A stretch of DNA of 64,000 nucleotides, taken from contig JAHCIJ010000002.1 of NCBI GenBank assembly GCA_026129255.1, forward strand, positions 636,234-700,233. The letters run 5' to 3'. The DNA is from Anaerolineales bacterium (lineage in GTDB: Bacteria > Chloroflexota > Anaerolineae > Anaerolineales > UBA11579). Below the pieces are notes generated by a model, which saw only the letters and a list, made by a program, of their open reading frames with translations, ran no database searches and was not told the DNA's origin. Each line of letters begins with the position of its first letter. The stretch's first letter is position 1. The position numbers and the translations under genes are program-made. This document shows positions 1 to 9,113 of the stretch, one piece after another.

Positions 1-229
1 CCACCTTGGCGCTGTGCAGCACGCCGCGTAGCAAGACCTGCAGCTCGTCTTCCTCGCCAGTGTAGACGTGCGCCTGGTACGACTGGCCGTCCACCAGCAG
101 CGAGTAGATCGGCTGCCCGCTCACGGACTTGAAGTCCACCTCCATCACCTTGCCATTGATGCTCACTTGGCGCGGCCCGAGGATCTCTACCTCGTACTGC
201 GTATCGTCGATCGTTGTAATGTATTTCAT
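1..229 (-). CDS. Biotin carboxyl carrier (biotin/lipoyl attachment) subunit, N-terminal part
   Basis: The reading frame starts MKYITTIDDTQYEVEI and stays open to the left edge, giving about 76 residues. The start ATG overlaps the stop of the biotin carboxylase gene (ATGA), so it is the last visible gene of the carboxylase operon. Two short beta-rich blocks with a conserved GKVMEVDF / YSLLVDG pattern resemble the region before the biotinyl domain in acyl-CoA carboxylase or decarboxylase carrier subunits. The AMKM biotinylation motif would lie outside the window, so the carrier role is inferred from context and N-terminal resemblance. Confidence 0.72.
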   Translation of the reverse strand, partial: MKYITTIDDTQYEVEILGPRQVSINGKVMEVDFKSVSGQPIYSLLVDGQSYQAHVYTGEEDELQVLLRGVLHSAKV

Positions 230-1743
230 CAGCGGTGCATCCGTTCCCAGCGGGAGACCCACTTCCAGTTGCTCGTGTCACGCTTGCCGCGTGAGATGAT
301 GTGCGCCGAGCGCTCAGCTTGCTCGTTGGCCACCAACGTGGCCACGATGGCAGCGATCTCAGGGTGCGTCTCCATGCCTTCTTCAGCCTTCTCGAGCGAG
401 AAGCGCTCTTCTACGAAGCGCGTATCAAAATTGCCGGCGATGAAGCGCGCCTGCTCAAGAATGCGCTGGTGGAAGGGGATATTGGTCATCACACCCACCA
501 CGTGATATTCCTCTAAGGCGCGGCGCATGCGTAGGATGGCCTGGGCGCGTGATTCGCCCTTGACCACCAGCTTGGAGATCAGCGAGTCGTAGTAGGGCGA
601 GATGTTGAAGCCGGCATACACGCCAGTGTCCACGCGCACGCCTGGCCCGGTGGGCACGGTGAGGTGCGAGATGAAGCCAGTAGACGGCAGGAAGTTGTTG
701 TGCGGGTCCTCTGCATTGACGCGGCACTCGATCGCCCAGCCCTGCATCTTGACCTGGTCCTGCGTCAGGCTCAGCGGCCTGCCGCGCGCAATGCGCAGCT
801 GCTCGGTGACGATGTCCAGCCCGGTCACTTCTTCGGTGATGGGGTGCTCCACCTGCAGACGTGTGTTCATCTCCAGGAAGTAGAAATTCTTGTCCTTGTC
901 CACCAGGAACTCGATCGTGCCGGCATTGACGTAGCCCACCGCCTTGGCGGCCTTGACGGCTACCGCCCCCATCTTCTGGCGGAAGTCTTCGTCTTCGTCA
1001 ATAAAGGGCGAGGGGGCTTCTTCCAGCAGCTTCTGGTGGCGGCGCTGCAGTGAGCACTCGCGCTCGCCGAGGTGAATGGTGTTGCCATCCTCATCGGCAA
1101 TGATCTGGAATTCGATATGGCGGGCGCCTTCGATGAGCTTCTCGAGGTAGACGTTGCCATCGCCAAAGGCGGCCTGCGCCTCGCGGCGGGCGCTCTCCAG
1201 CAGGCCGGGCATCTCCTCCAGGTTGCGCACCTCGCGCATACCCTTGCCGCCGCCGCCCGCCGTGGCCTTGATCAGCAGCGGGAAGCCGATCTCCTGCGCG
1301 GCCTTGAGCAGCTCTTCGTCCGTCAGGCTGCCTTCGCCCTCGGTGCCAGGCACCACGGGTACGCCAGCGGCGGCTACGGTGGCACGTGCAATGGCCTTGT
1401 CGCCCATCGCCATGATGGCGGAAGCCTTGGGGCCGATGAAGCGGATGCCTGCATCCGCACAGGCTTGTGAGAAGTCTGAGCGTTCGGCCAGGAAGCCGTA
1501 GCCCGGGTGTACTGCGCCTGCGCCAGACTTTTTGGCCACATCCAAAATGTGGTCCATGCGCAGGTAGGATTCTCGTGAGGGCGCCGGGCCGATGTAATAG
1601 GCTTCGTCAGCCAGGCGCACATGCAGCGCCTGGCGGTCGGCCTCAGAGTACACGGCCACGGTCTGCAAGCCCAGCTCACGGCAGGCGCGGATGACGCGCA
1701 CTGCAATTTCTCCACGGTTGGCGATGAGAACTTTATTGAACAT
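229..1743 (-). CDS. accC: Acetyl/propionyl-CoA carboxylase, biotin carboxylase subunit
   Basis: ATP-dependent carboxylation of the biotin on the carrier subunit, cytoplasmic. The 504-residue protein has the family start MFNKVLIANRGEIAVR, the glycine-rich ATP loop GGGGKGMR at 163-170 and the catalytic signature EMNTRLQVEHPITE at 291-304. Length matches stand-alone AccC. It lies 6 bases after the carboxyltransferase gene and overlaps the carrier gene, so the three parts are probably made together as an acyl-CoA carboxylase. Whether the substrate is acetyl-CoA, propionyl-CoA or another acyl-CoA cannot be read from this subunit. Confidence 0.95.
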   Translation of the reverse strand: MFNKVLIANRGEIAVRVIRACRELGLQTVAVYSEADRQALHVRLADEAYYIGPAPSRESYLRMDHILDVAKKSGAGAVHPGYGFLAERSDFSQACADAGIRFIGPKASAIMAMGDKAIARATVAAAGVPVVPGTEGEGSLTDEELLKAAQEIGFPLLIKATAGGGGKGMREVRNLEEMPGLLESARREAQAAFGDGNVYLEKLIEGARHIEFQIIADEDGNTIHLGERECSLQRRHQKLLEEAPSPFIDEDEDFRQKMGAVAVKAAKAVGYVNAGTIEFLVDKDKNFYFLEMNTRLQVEHPITEEVTGLDIVTEQLRIARGRPLSLTQDQVKMQGWAIECRVNAEDPHNNFLPSTGFISHLTVPTGPGVRVDTGVYAGFNISPYYDSLISKLVVKGESRAQAILRMRRALEEYHVVGVMTNIPFHQRILEQARFIAGNFDTRFVEERFSLEKAEEGMETHPEIAAIVATLVANEQAERSAHIISRGKRDTSNWKWVSRWERMHR

Positions 1744-1749
1744 GCGGGC

Positions 1750-3296
<1,547 letters not shown>

Positions 3297-3300
<4 letters not shown>

Positions 3301-3737
3301 CCTTCTCTCCGATGGCGTGCTTTCATAAAATAGGCCTTTGTAGCAGGTGAGGCCAGAATGGCGAAACAGGATCCTAGCAAGAGCAATCCCAGTGTGGCCA
3401 GAAATGGCCAATTGCTGTCTTGCGGGCCGCGTGCTTGGGCCAGCAGGCGGTCAGCCCAGAAGAATGCGGTGTAACTCAGCGCCAGCGCCTGGGCTGCGCC
3501 GCCGCCCCACGGCGCGGGGCGGGCCAGCCCGTAAGCTGTGGCCGCGCCAGCCAGCGCCCACAGCGCGCCGCTCAGCGCGAAGTACAGCGGTGGCACGCGC
3601 AGCACGAGGCTGCTGAGCAGCTCCCAGCTGCTCATGGCTGACCACAAGCGCAGGGCTTGCATGCCTGTGAACATTAACACTAGCGCCAGTAGCACGGTTA
3701 CGCCCCACGGCCGATTTGCCTGCGCGGGTTTACCCAT
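3297..3737 (-). CDS. Small membrane protein of unknown function
   Basis: Open from ATG 3737 ([12 protein letters not shown]), 146 residues, with about four hydrophobic segments: residues 11-30, 45-70, 80-100 and 115-130. It overlaps the end of the deacetylase gene by 8 bases and the start of the carboxyltransferase gene by 4 bases, so translation is probably coupled. I do not recognise a family. The longer frame that begins inside the deacetylase gene is a shadow and was trimmed. Confidence 0.7.
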
Positions 3738-4365
3738 CCTGGCCTGCAGGCAGGGCATGGAAGGCGTAACCGGCCGCAGCCAGCTGGGGCAGCAGGGTGT
3801 GCAGGGCCGCCGCCGTCTGCGAGCGGTCGCCGCCGCCATCGTGCAGAAGCACGATAGCGCCTGGGGCGGCTTCGGCCAGTACCTGCGCCACGATGGCGGG
3901 CGTGCCGGGCTGGCTCCAGTCCTGCGGGTCAATGTCCCACAGCACCATGGCGTAGCCGCGTGCGTTGACCCACGGCTCGGTGTTGGCGTCTGTGCTGCCA
4001 TAGGGTGGGCGCATCAGCTGCATGCGCCCACCGGGCAACAGGTCTGCAGCGGCCTCGTAAACCGCCTTGGCGGTCTCGTCGATTTCCTTTAAGAGCTGGA
4101 CCTGCGGCATGCCCTCGAAGCGCGGGTGGGTGAAGCTGTGATTACCCACAGCGTGCCCGGCCTGTAGCGTAGCCCGCAAGGTTTCTGGCAGCAATTGCAC
4201 CCGGCCGCCCACCACAAAGAACGTGGCCTGCGCGCCGTGCTCGGCCAGCGCGGCCAGCACGCTGGGTGTATCGGCCGCCGGCCCATCATCAAAGGTGAAA
4301 TACAGGATGGGCTGCCCGCTGGCCGTGTGGGTGGGGCGTGCAGGCACCGGCACCAGTGCGCTCAT
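3730..4365 (-). CDS. Polysaccharide deacetylase (NodB / carbohydrate esterase 4 domain)
   Basis: A 211-residue NodB-type hydrolase that would remove acetyl groups from peptidoglycan or another N-acetylated glycan. All family motifs are visible: TFDDGP (24-29) with catalytic and metal-binding Asp, HSFTH (76-80) with the metal His pair, RPPYGS (119-124), WDIDPQDW (143-150) and a late LLHDGG block. There is no obvious signal peptide, so the protein may be cytoplasmic or exported some other way. It overlaps the DinB-like gene by 4 bases and the downstream membrane-protein gene by 8 bases. Confidence 0.92.
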   Translation of the reverse strand: MSALVPVPARPTHTASGQPILYFTFDDGPAADTPSVLAALAEHGAQATFFVVGGRVQLLPETLRATLQAGHAVGNHSFTHPRFEGMPQVQLLKEIDETAKAVYEAAADLLPGGRMQLMRPPYGSTDANTEPWVNARGYAMVLWDIDPQDWSQPGTPAIVAQVLAEAAPGAIVLLHDGGGDRSQTAAALHTLLPQLAAAGYAFHALPAGQDG

Positions 4366-4868
4366 TTTCGTTTGGCCGCCGGTTTGGTCTTTAGGCTGGC
4401 GACGTAGCGCTCGAGGTCTGGTTGGTGCTCCGCGTAGTGCTCAAAGGTATCCGTAACCAGGATCCAGTAGGGCGGGCGGCGTTTGGCCTTCTTGTCGTTG
4501 AGCAGTTCATCACTGATGCCCGCGCACAGCGCTTTCAGCCGTGCTAGGTTGGCCTCGAACACTGCCAGCACCTCATCCAGCGTCATGGCTTCGCTTTGCG
4601 CCAGCACCTGGGCGTTGATCTCGTCCAGGTTGTGGATCGTGCCGGTTTCCTCGCCCGCCAACTGCAGCGGGGCGCGCAGCATGGCCAGGTTCTCCCACCA
4701 GATCAGATGCGCGATCTGATCCTTCACCGACCAATCGTCCTGTGGGCCGGGGCGTTGCGTCATCTGCTTGGGGGTCAGGCCAGCATACACAGCCGAGTAG
4801 GCGGCGCGGCCTTTCTTGATGCGCTGCCAGAGCTGCTTGGGGGTCATGCGGGAGGGGGTGTCTAACAT
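4362..4868 (-). CDS. DinB / DfsB-like four-helix-bundle protein
   Basis: 168 residues from ATG 4868. Features of the DinB-like superfamily: an N-terminal helix with TPKQLWQRI, the core motif WSVKDQIAHLIWWE with a potential metal His, and a late HYAEHQPDLERYV helix with two more His. This superfamily includes metal-dependent thiol transferases and ClbS-like hydrolases; the exact activity is unknown. A TTG at 4886 would add six residues, but ATG 4868 has GAGG six bases upstream. First gene of the minus-strand operon that ends with the carboxylase. Confidence 0.75.
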   Translation of the reverse strand: MLDTPSRMTPKQLWQRIKKGRAAYSAVYAGLTPKQMTQRPGPQDDWSVKDQIAHLIWWENLAMLRAPLQLAGEETGTIHNLDEINAQVLAQSEAMTLDEVLAVFEANLARLKALCAGISDELLNDKKAKRRPPYWILVTDTFEHYAEHQPDLERYVASLKTKPAAKRK

Positions 4869-5015
4869 GGGAGACCTCGCTTTCAAGGGTGCATAACATT
4901 TTACGGGTGTTTCTAGTTATTACATTAAGTTAACAGACTACCCCTGTAAGTGTGTTAAACTCAAAAACGATTGGCCGCTACGAGGCGGCACCTATTTTGT
5001 AAGGAGAAATAGAAA

Positions 5016-5450
5016 ATGGGTATTTTTGACAAGATTCTTAAGGGTTTGGGCATCAAAAAGGATGACAATGCCAAGGATGCTGGCGCTGGCGCTACTGCTA
5101 CCGCCGCCCCCACGGCTGGCGTAACCGCTGCTCCGCGTGCCAAGCTGTCCACTGGTCTCAGTGGCGCCGACAAGCCGGCTCCCATGGATGCCGTTGACGT
5201 GGCCGCCAAGATGGATGACCTGGCCAAGGCCAACCCCCAGGAGCTCAACTGGAAGGTCTCCATCGTGGACCTGCTGAAGCTGCTGGAGATTGACAGCAGC
5301 TTCGAGAACCGCAAGGAACTGGCCATTGAGCTGGGTGTTCCCACCGAGTTCCTCGAGGACTCTGCCAAGATGAACACCTGGCTGCACAAGACCGTGCTCA
5401 AGAAGATCGCTGAGAACGGTGGCACCGTCCCCGCCAGCCTGCTGGACTAA
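5016..5450 (+). CDS. DUF3597 domain protein
   Basis: 144 residues with the DUF3597 layout: N-terminal MGIFDKILKGLG, an Ala/Thr-rich spacer (25-50), then VDVAAKMDDLAKANP and the conserved core SIVDLLKLLEIDSSFENRKELA at about 82-103. The core resembles short helical proteins of unknown function found in many bacteria. It has a strong ribosome site (AAGGAGAAATAGAAA before ATG) and its own terminator, so it is a single-gene unit. No signal peptide is visible. Confidence 0.88.
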   Translation: MGIFDKILKGLGIKKDDNAKDAGAGATATAAPTAGVTAAPRAKLSTGLSGADKPAPMDAVDVAAKMDDLAKANPQELNWKVSIVDLLKLLEIDSSFENRKELAIELGVPTEFLEDSAKMNTWLHKTVLKKIAENGGTVPASLLD

Positions 5451-5464
5451 GACCGCAAGCCAAC

Positions 5465-5500
5465 AAAAAAAGCCCCGCCATTCGGCGGGGCTTTTTTATT
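5465..5500 (+). terminator. Intrinsic terminator after the DUF3597 gene
   Basis: Nine-base stem AGCCCCGCC / GGCGGGGCT with an ATTC loop, followed by a T run. An A run on the other side lets it act in both directions. Confidence 0.9.
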
Positions 5501-5548
5501 GTGGAGTGAGCAGTGATTTGAGAACAGGGAGCAGGGAAGGTTCCGGCC

Positions 5549-5676
5549 GTCTTTGCGAGGAGTAGGCGCTGCGTAGCAGCGGCAACGGACGAAGCAATCT
5601 CCAAGCCGATTCTTTTTGCAGACAATGCTGGGGATTGCTTCGTCGCTGTGCTGCGCGCAGCATTCCTCGCAAAGAC
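5549..5676. repeat. Palindromic element with perfect 12-base ends (TGTCATT-type family)
   Basis: The ends are GTCTTTGCGAGG and CCTCGCAAAGAC, a perfect inverted pair. Inside, GACGAAGCAATCTCC is matched by GGGGATTGCTTCGTC. The element sits in a 313-base gap that otherwise holds only the terminator and a GC-rich hairpin near 5684-5712. No gene was seen in the gap. Confidence 0.85.
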
Positions 5677-5763
5677 AATGCTCGGTAGAGGCGGGGTTAC
5701 CCCGCCCCCCTACGAAGGCCGCTTTGCTAACAGCAACAATAGTCAGCCCCGAAGCCACCCCGC

Positions 5764-6732
5764 TCAGCTTTTTGCCCTTTTGGTGGGCAATTGCCTTTGG
5801 AAGTACGAATCCATACGTTTGCCCTTAAGCATGAAGTGAATGACAAGCAGCCCGGCCACTGTGGCGGTGAGCGGGACGCCGATATCTGATGTGTGCAGCT
5901 CGCCTGATATCCAGCGGTCAATCCAATAATGGGCTGCGACACCCACGGCAAACAGGTTGGCCGCCCATCGCCCCCAGCGCTCTGGGGCACCCAGACCACG
6001 TGCCAGTACCAGGCTTGCCCCCACCCACAACAGGGCCAGCAAACTGCCCGCACTCAAGTGGCCCACTACAAGGATCCAAACAATCCAAAAGAGAATGAGT
6101 AAGCCCGTCAGAATCAGAAGCACGGTAACTCGCCTGGGCGTAGTGGGTGGGGCCTTTTCTATGTTGGCTTTAGGGTTGGAGTTTGCGCTCCTCTGATTGG
6201 CCAGTGCAAGCACAAAGCCCCCGAAGCTGCCTCCCAACAAGATGGGACTACCTGTGAGGCCAAATAGAAACAAGCTCAGCAAACTGTGTGAGAAAAACGA
6301 TGAGTTTGCTGCAGATGAACGGGCAAACCATTCGTTAGCGTTGATTTTTCCGCTTACTACACTTTTGGGGTGACTGCGCGTATGGGTCCAAGTTCGTATA
6401 CTCGCGAGGTTCTCCAGAACTACTTGCAGTATCGGAATGAGCGCTATGCCATATACAAAGGAGAAGAGTTCGGACATGCCCTGGTCTGAATAGAATGAAG
6501 AGAGCAAAAGAAAGTGGACCCCGAATACCAATAGAGCTTGAAAGAACACGTAGTAAAGGAGTTTCTTCCGTCTTTGTTCGCCTATTTCCTCTCTATCCTC
6601 TGAGTCAATCAGATTGACTGGGAGAGCTCTCCGAACTTTGTTAAGGTGTCCGGTCAGATAGACATTGAGCAGCCCAATGACTAAGAGCAAACCCGCAGAT
6701 ATGAATGGACTTGACAGAATGGAATTGTGCAT
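5764..6732 (-). CDS. Multi-pass membrane protein of unknown function
   Basis: 322 residues with roughly eight hydrophobic segments, including residues 9-30, 58-80, 90-108, 150-180 and four in the last 130 residues. A polar loop at 110-145 contains a stretch rich in Ser and Asn, and another at 180-200 is rich in Pro and Lys. Start ATG 6732 is preceded by GGGAGGGG. I do not recognise a family. It is less GC-rich than its neighbours, which fits an accessory gene, and it is monocistronic between a repeat element and an oxidoreductase gene. Confidence 0.65.
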   Translation of the reverse strand: MHNSILSSPFISAGLLLVIGLLNVYLTGHLNKVRRALPVNLIDSEDREEIGEQRRKKLLYYVFFQALLVFGVHFLLLSSFYSDQGMSELFSFVYGIALIPILQVVLENLASIRTWTHTRSHPKSVVSGKINANEWFARSSAANSSFFSHSLLSLFLFGLTGSPILLGGSFGGFVLALANQRSANSNPKANIEKAPPTTPRRVTVLLILTGLLILFWIVWILVVGHLSAGSLLALLWVGASLVLARGLGAPERWGRWAANLFAVGVAAHYWIDRWISGELHTSDIGVPLTATVAGLLVIHFMLKGKRMDSYFQRQLPTKRAKS

Positions 6733-6866
6733 AACCCCTCCCAGTTTGCGGCAGGTGCCGCCATCGTTACGTTGACAAAAAGGCTAGATTACTTGCTCAC
6801 TTCCGGCTTGGATAAGCATGCAAGCCGGGATCTTCTTCACTGGTGTCTTGCTCCCTGTTCACCCCA

Positions 6867-7895
6867 TCACTCGATCTCCAAAACGATCTTCCCCATCTGG
6901 CCGCCCGCCTCCATGCGGGCGTGCGCTGCGGCCGCCTCCGCCAGCGGATAGCTGCGGTCCACCACCGGCTTGAGCTTGCCCTCAAACACCAGCGCCATCA
7001 CATCCGCAAAGTCTTTGAACGTACCCATCGTCGAACCCAGGATGCTGAGATGCTTGCTGAAGATATAGCGATTATCGATCTCAAACGTGGGTGCGCCGGT
7101 GTTACCCACGGTCAGCAGGCGGCCGCCTTTGCGCAGCGTGCGCAGGCTGTGCATGAACGTGGTACCTACATTGTCCACCACGGCATCCACGCCGCGCTTC
7201 TCGGTCAGCAGGTACGCCGCCTTGCTCCAGTCCTCCTGGCTGCGGTCGATCACCTCGTCCGCGCCCAGTTGGCGCGCCAGCGCCAGCTTGCCTGCATCCG
7301 AGCCCACCACCATCACGCGTGCCCCCAAATACTTGCCGATCTGAATGCTGGCTGTGTTCACGCCGCCCGATGCGCCCACGATTAGCAGGGTCTCGCCAGC
7401 GCGCAGCGCACCGCGGCGCACCAGCGAGTGCCAGGCGGTCACATACACCAGCGCCGCCGCGGCCGCATCCGCCGCCGGGAAGCTGCCGGGGATCGCCAGC
7501 AGGTTGCTGGCTGGCACGCACACATACTCCGCATAGGTGCCGGGCAGGCTCTCGCCTAGCAGCTCCCAATGGCGGCACAAATTCTCCTGGCCGTTGCGCG
7601 TGAAATCGTCCTCTTCCATGCAGATGCTGGCGTTGATCACCACGCGTTGACCCACTTGCCAACGCGTGACGCCTTCGCCCAGCGCGTCCACAACCCCGGC
7701 GCCATCCGCGCCGAGGATGTGGGGCAGGCGCAGCTTGATGCCCGGCCAGCCAGCCCGCACGAACAGGTCGGCATGGTTGAGCGCCGCCGCCTGCAGCTTC
7801 ACCCGCACCCAGCCAGGTGCCGGTTGCGGGGTGGGCTGCTCGCCAAGCTGCAGCACCTCCGGCCCGCCGTGATGTTCAAAGTAGATGGATCTCAT
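6867..7895 (-). CDS. Quinone oxidoreductase-like medium-chain dehydrogenase
   Basis: 342-residue MDR-superfamily enzyme: N-terminal GroES-like half (FEHHGGPEVLQLGE, LPHILGADGAGVVDALGEGV), then a Rossmann half with LIVGASGGVNTASIQIGKYLGARV for NAD(P)H. The catalytic-zinc Cys of alcohol dehydrogenases (GxDGxG.V motif with upstream Cys) is replaced by Asp/Ala, though VCVPASNLL and ICMEEDDFTRNGQENLC resemble the structural lobe. It probably reduces quinones or enals using NADPH; the substrate is unknown. A TATAAT box lies six bases before the ATG. Confidence 0.88.
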   Translation of the reverse strand: MRSIYFEHHGGPEVLQLGEQPTPQPAPGWVRVKLQAAALNHADLFVRAGWPGIKLRLPHILGADGAGVVDALGEGVTRWQVGQRVVINASICMEEDDFTRNGQENLCRHWELLGESLPGTYAEYVCVPASNLLAIPGSFPAADAAAAALVYVTAWHSLVRRGALRAGETLLIVGASGGVNTASIQIGKYLGARVMVVGSDAGKLALARQLGADEVIDRSQEDWSKAAYLLTEKRGVDAVVDNVGTTFMHSLRTLRKGGRLLTVGNTGAPTFEIDNRYIFSKHLSILGSTMGTFKDFADVMALVFEGKLKPVVDRSYPLAEAAAAHARMEAGGQMGKIVLEIE

Positions 7896-7901
7896 GTAGT
7901 G

Positions 7902-7907
7902 ATTATA
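7902..7907 (-). promoter_or_regulatory. -10 box TATAAT, six bases before the oxidoreductase start (leaderless type)
   Basis: On the minus strand TATAAT is followed by CACTAC and then ATG. Transcription starting 6-7 bases after the box would begin at or next to the start codon. No ribosome site is present. No clear -35 box was seen. Confidence 0.6.
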
Positions 7908-7911
7908 TGAT

Positions 7912-7995
7912 GTGCCAGTTGCTTAGTCAGCTAGTCACCTGGTCAACGCAATAGCCGAACCGACTAATGGACTAATCGACTAGCCGACACGTCTG
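7912..7995. repeat. Degenerate CTAATCG / CTAGTCA word array
   Basis: About 80 bases of near-repeated words such as GACTAATGGACTAATCGAC and AGTCAGCTAGTCACC. Similar arrays occur at 18825-18905, 21777-21882, 23325-23405 and 37585-37630. Confidence 0.6.
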
Positions 7996-8004
7996 CTTTC
8001 ATCT

Positions 8005-8032
8005 TTGTACTACGCCTCAAAGTGATTAGAAT
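8005..8032 (+). promoter_or_regulatory. Probable promoter of the small membrane-protein gene
   Basis: TTGTAC (8005-8010), a 16-base spacer, and TAGAAT (8027-8032), followed by AAGGAG and the ATG at 8054. Confidence 0.45.
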
Positions 8033-8053
8033 ACGAGTCACCTAAGGAGCACC

Positions 8054-8440
8054 ATGGCCGATTTTGTAGTTCACCTGCATGAGGGACTGGGTTCAACATC
8101 GCTGTACTATTTCCTCATCCTGTCTGTGTGGGGGTATGTGCGCTTTTTCCGCAAGCAGGGCATTGACTCTGCTTACTGGGGCATGCTGGTCATTGCTGAG
8201 TTGCTCATCTTGGCTGAGTGCCTGCTCGGCGCCTACCTCTGGCTGGGAGGCTACCGCCCCATGCGCAGCATCCACATCCTCTACGGCCTGATCTTGCCGC
8301 TGATGATCCCCGCTGCGTACCTCTACACGCGTGGCCGCTCCTCGCGTGGCGAGATACTCATCTATAGCACAGCCACCATCATCACGGTCGGCTTGATCGT
8401 GCGGGCCATATATACGGCTCAGTACGCACTCCCAGGGTAG
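8054..8440 (+). CDS. Small four-helix membrane protein of unknown function
   Basis: 128 residues with four hydrophobic segments, near residues 13-32, 40-62, 72-92 and 100-120. The first segment is preceded by an amphipathic stretch MADFVVHLHEGLG. It starts after a clear AAGGAG site and lies 79 bases before the Rieske gene of the cytochrome bc complex. A separate promoter appears to serve the Rieske gene. A link to the respiratory complex is suggested only by position. No recognised family. Confidence 0.7.
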   Translation: MADFVVHLHEGLGSTSLYYFLILSVWGYVRFFRKQGIDSAYWGMLVIAELLILAECLLGAYLWLGGYRPMRSIHILYGLILPLMIPAAYLYTRGRSSRGEILIYSTATIITVGLIVRAIYTAQYALPG

Positions 8441-8455
8441 GGTGCATGAATAAAC

Positions 8456-8485
8456 TTGCCCTGGGTTCAATAGTAGTGATAAAAT
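8456..8485 (+). promoter_or_regulatory. Probable promoter of the cytochrome bc operon
   Basis: TTGCCC (8456-8461), 18-base spacer, TAAAAT (8480-8485) with a TG dinucleotide just upstream as in extended -10 promoters. The Rieske start follows at 8520 after AGGAG. Confidence 0.5.
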
Positions 8486-8519
8486 ACGCAAATACGGAAC
8501 CATCTGTTAGGAGAGCCGA

Positions 8520-9104
8520 ATGACGCAAGCTGCCGTTCCCACCGGCCAAACTGAAAACCTGCCACCGGAAGAGCAAGCCAATCCGCCCTTGAACCGCCGC
8601 GAGTTCCTCAACATCGCCTGGCTGGCCTCGTTGGGCTTTCTGACTGTGACTCTGGGCGGCGGAGCGGTGATCTTTGGTATCCCGCGCTTCCGTGAAGGTG
8701 AGTTTGGCGGTATGTTCACTGTTGGGCGCGTGGCGGACCTCCCGCCGCAAGACGCCGGCCCGGCTAACTTCCCCAAGGTGAAGTTGTGGATCTCCAACGG
8801 CCCCGAAGGGCTCACCGCACTCTACAAGGTGTGTGTGCACCTCGGCTGTATCTACGGTTGGAGTGACCAGGAGAGCAAGTTCATTTGCCCCTGCCATGGT
8901 TCCCAGTACGCCCCCAATGGCGACTACATCCTTGGCCCTGCGCCGCGCAGCCTTGACCGCTTCGTTATCACTATCGAAGACGAAAACGGCAATGTGCTCG
9001 CCCAGACTCCGGAGGATGGCAGCGCCGTCCAGCTCCCGGATAACCCGAACGCCATCGTTCGTGTCAATACCGGCGCCAAGATCCTCGGCGAAGTTCACGG
9101 TTAA
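8520..9104 (+). CDS. Rieske iron-sulfur protein of a cytochrome bc-type complex
   Basis: 194 residues; carries electrons from menaquinol or another quinol to cytochrome c on the outer face of the membrane. The N-terminus has a twin-arginine type sequence NRREFLNIAWLASLG (25-39) followed by a single membrane anchor. The [2Fe-2S] motifs are CVHLGC (about 105-110) and CPCHGS (about 122-127), with both Cys-His pairs and the disulfide Cys. It opens a four-gene operon with cytochrome b and two cytochromes c, nine bases before the cytochrome b gene. Confidence 0.95.
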   Translation: MTQAAVPTGQTENLPPEEQANPPLNRREFLNIAWLASLGFLTVTLGGGAVIFGIPRFREGEFGGMFTVGRVADLPPQDAGPANFPKVKLWISNGPEGLTALYKVCVHLGCIYGWSDQESKFICPCHGSQYAPNGDYILGPAPRSLDRFVITIEDENGNVLAQTPEDGSAVQLPDNPNAIVRVNTGAKILGEVHG

Positions 9105-9113
9105 GAGCCAGAC

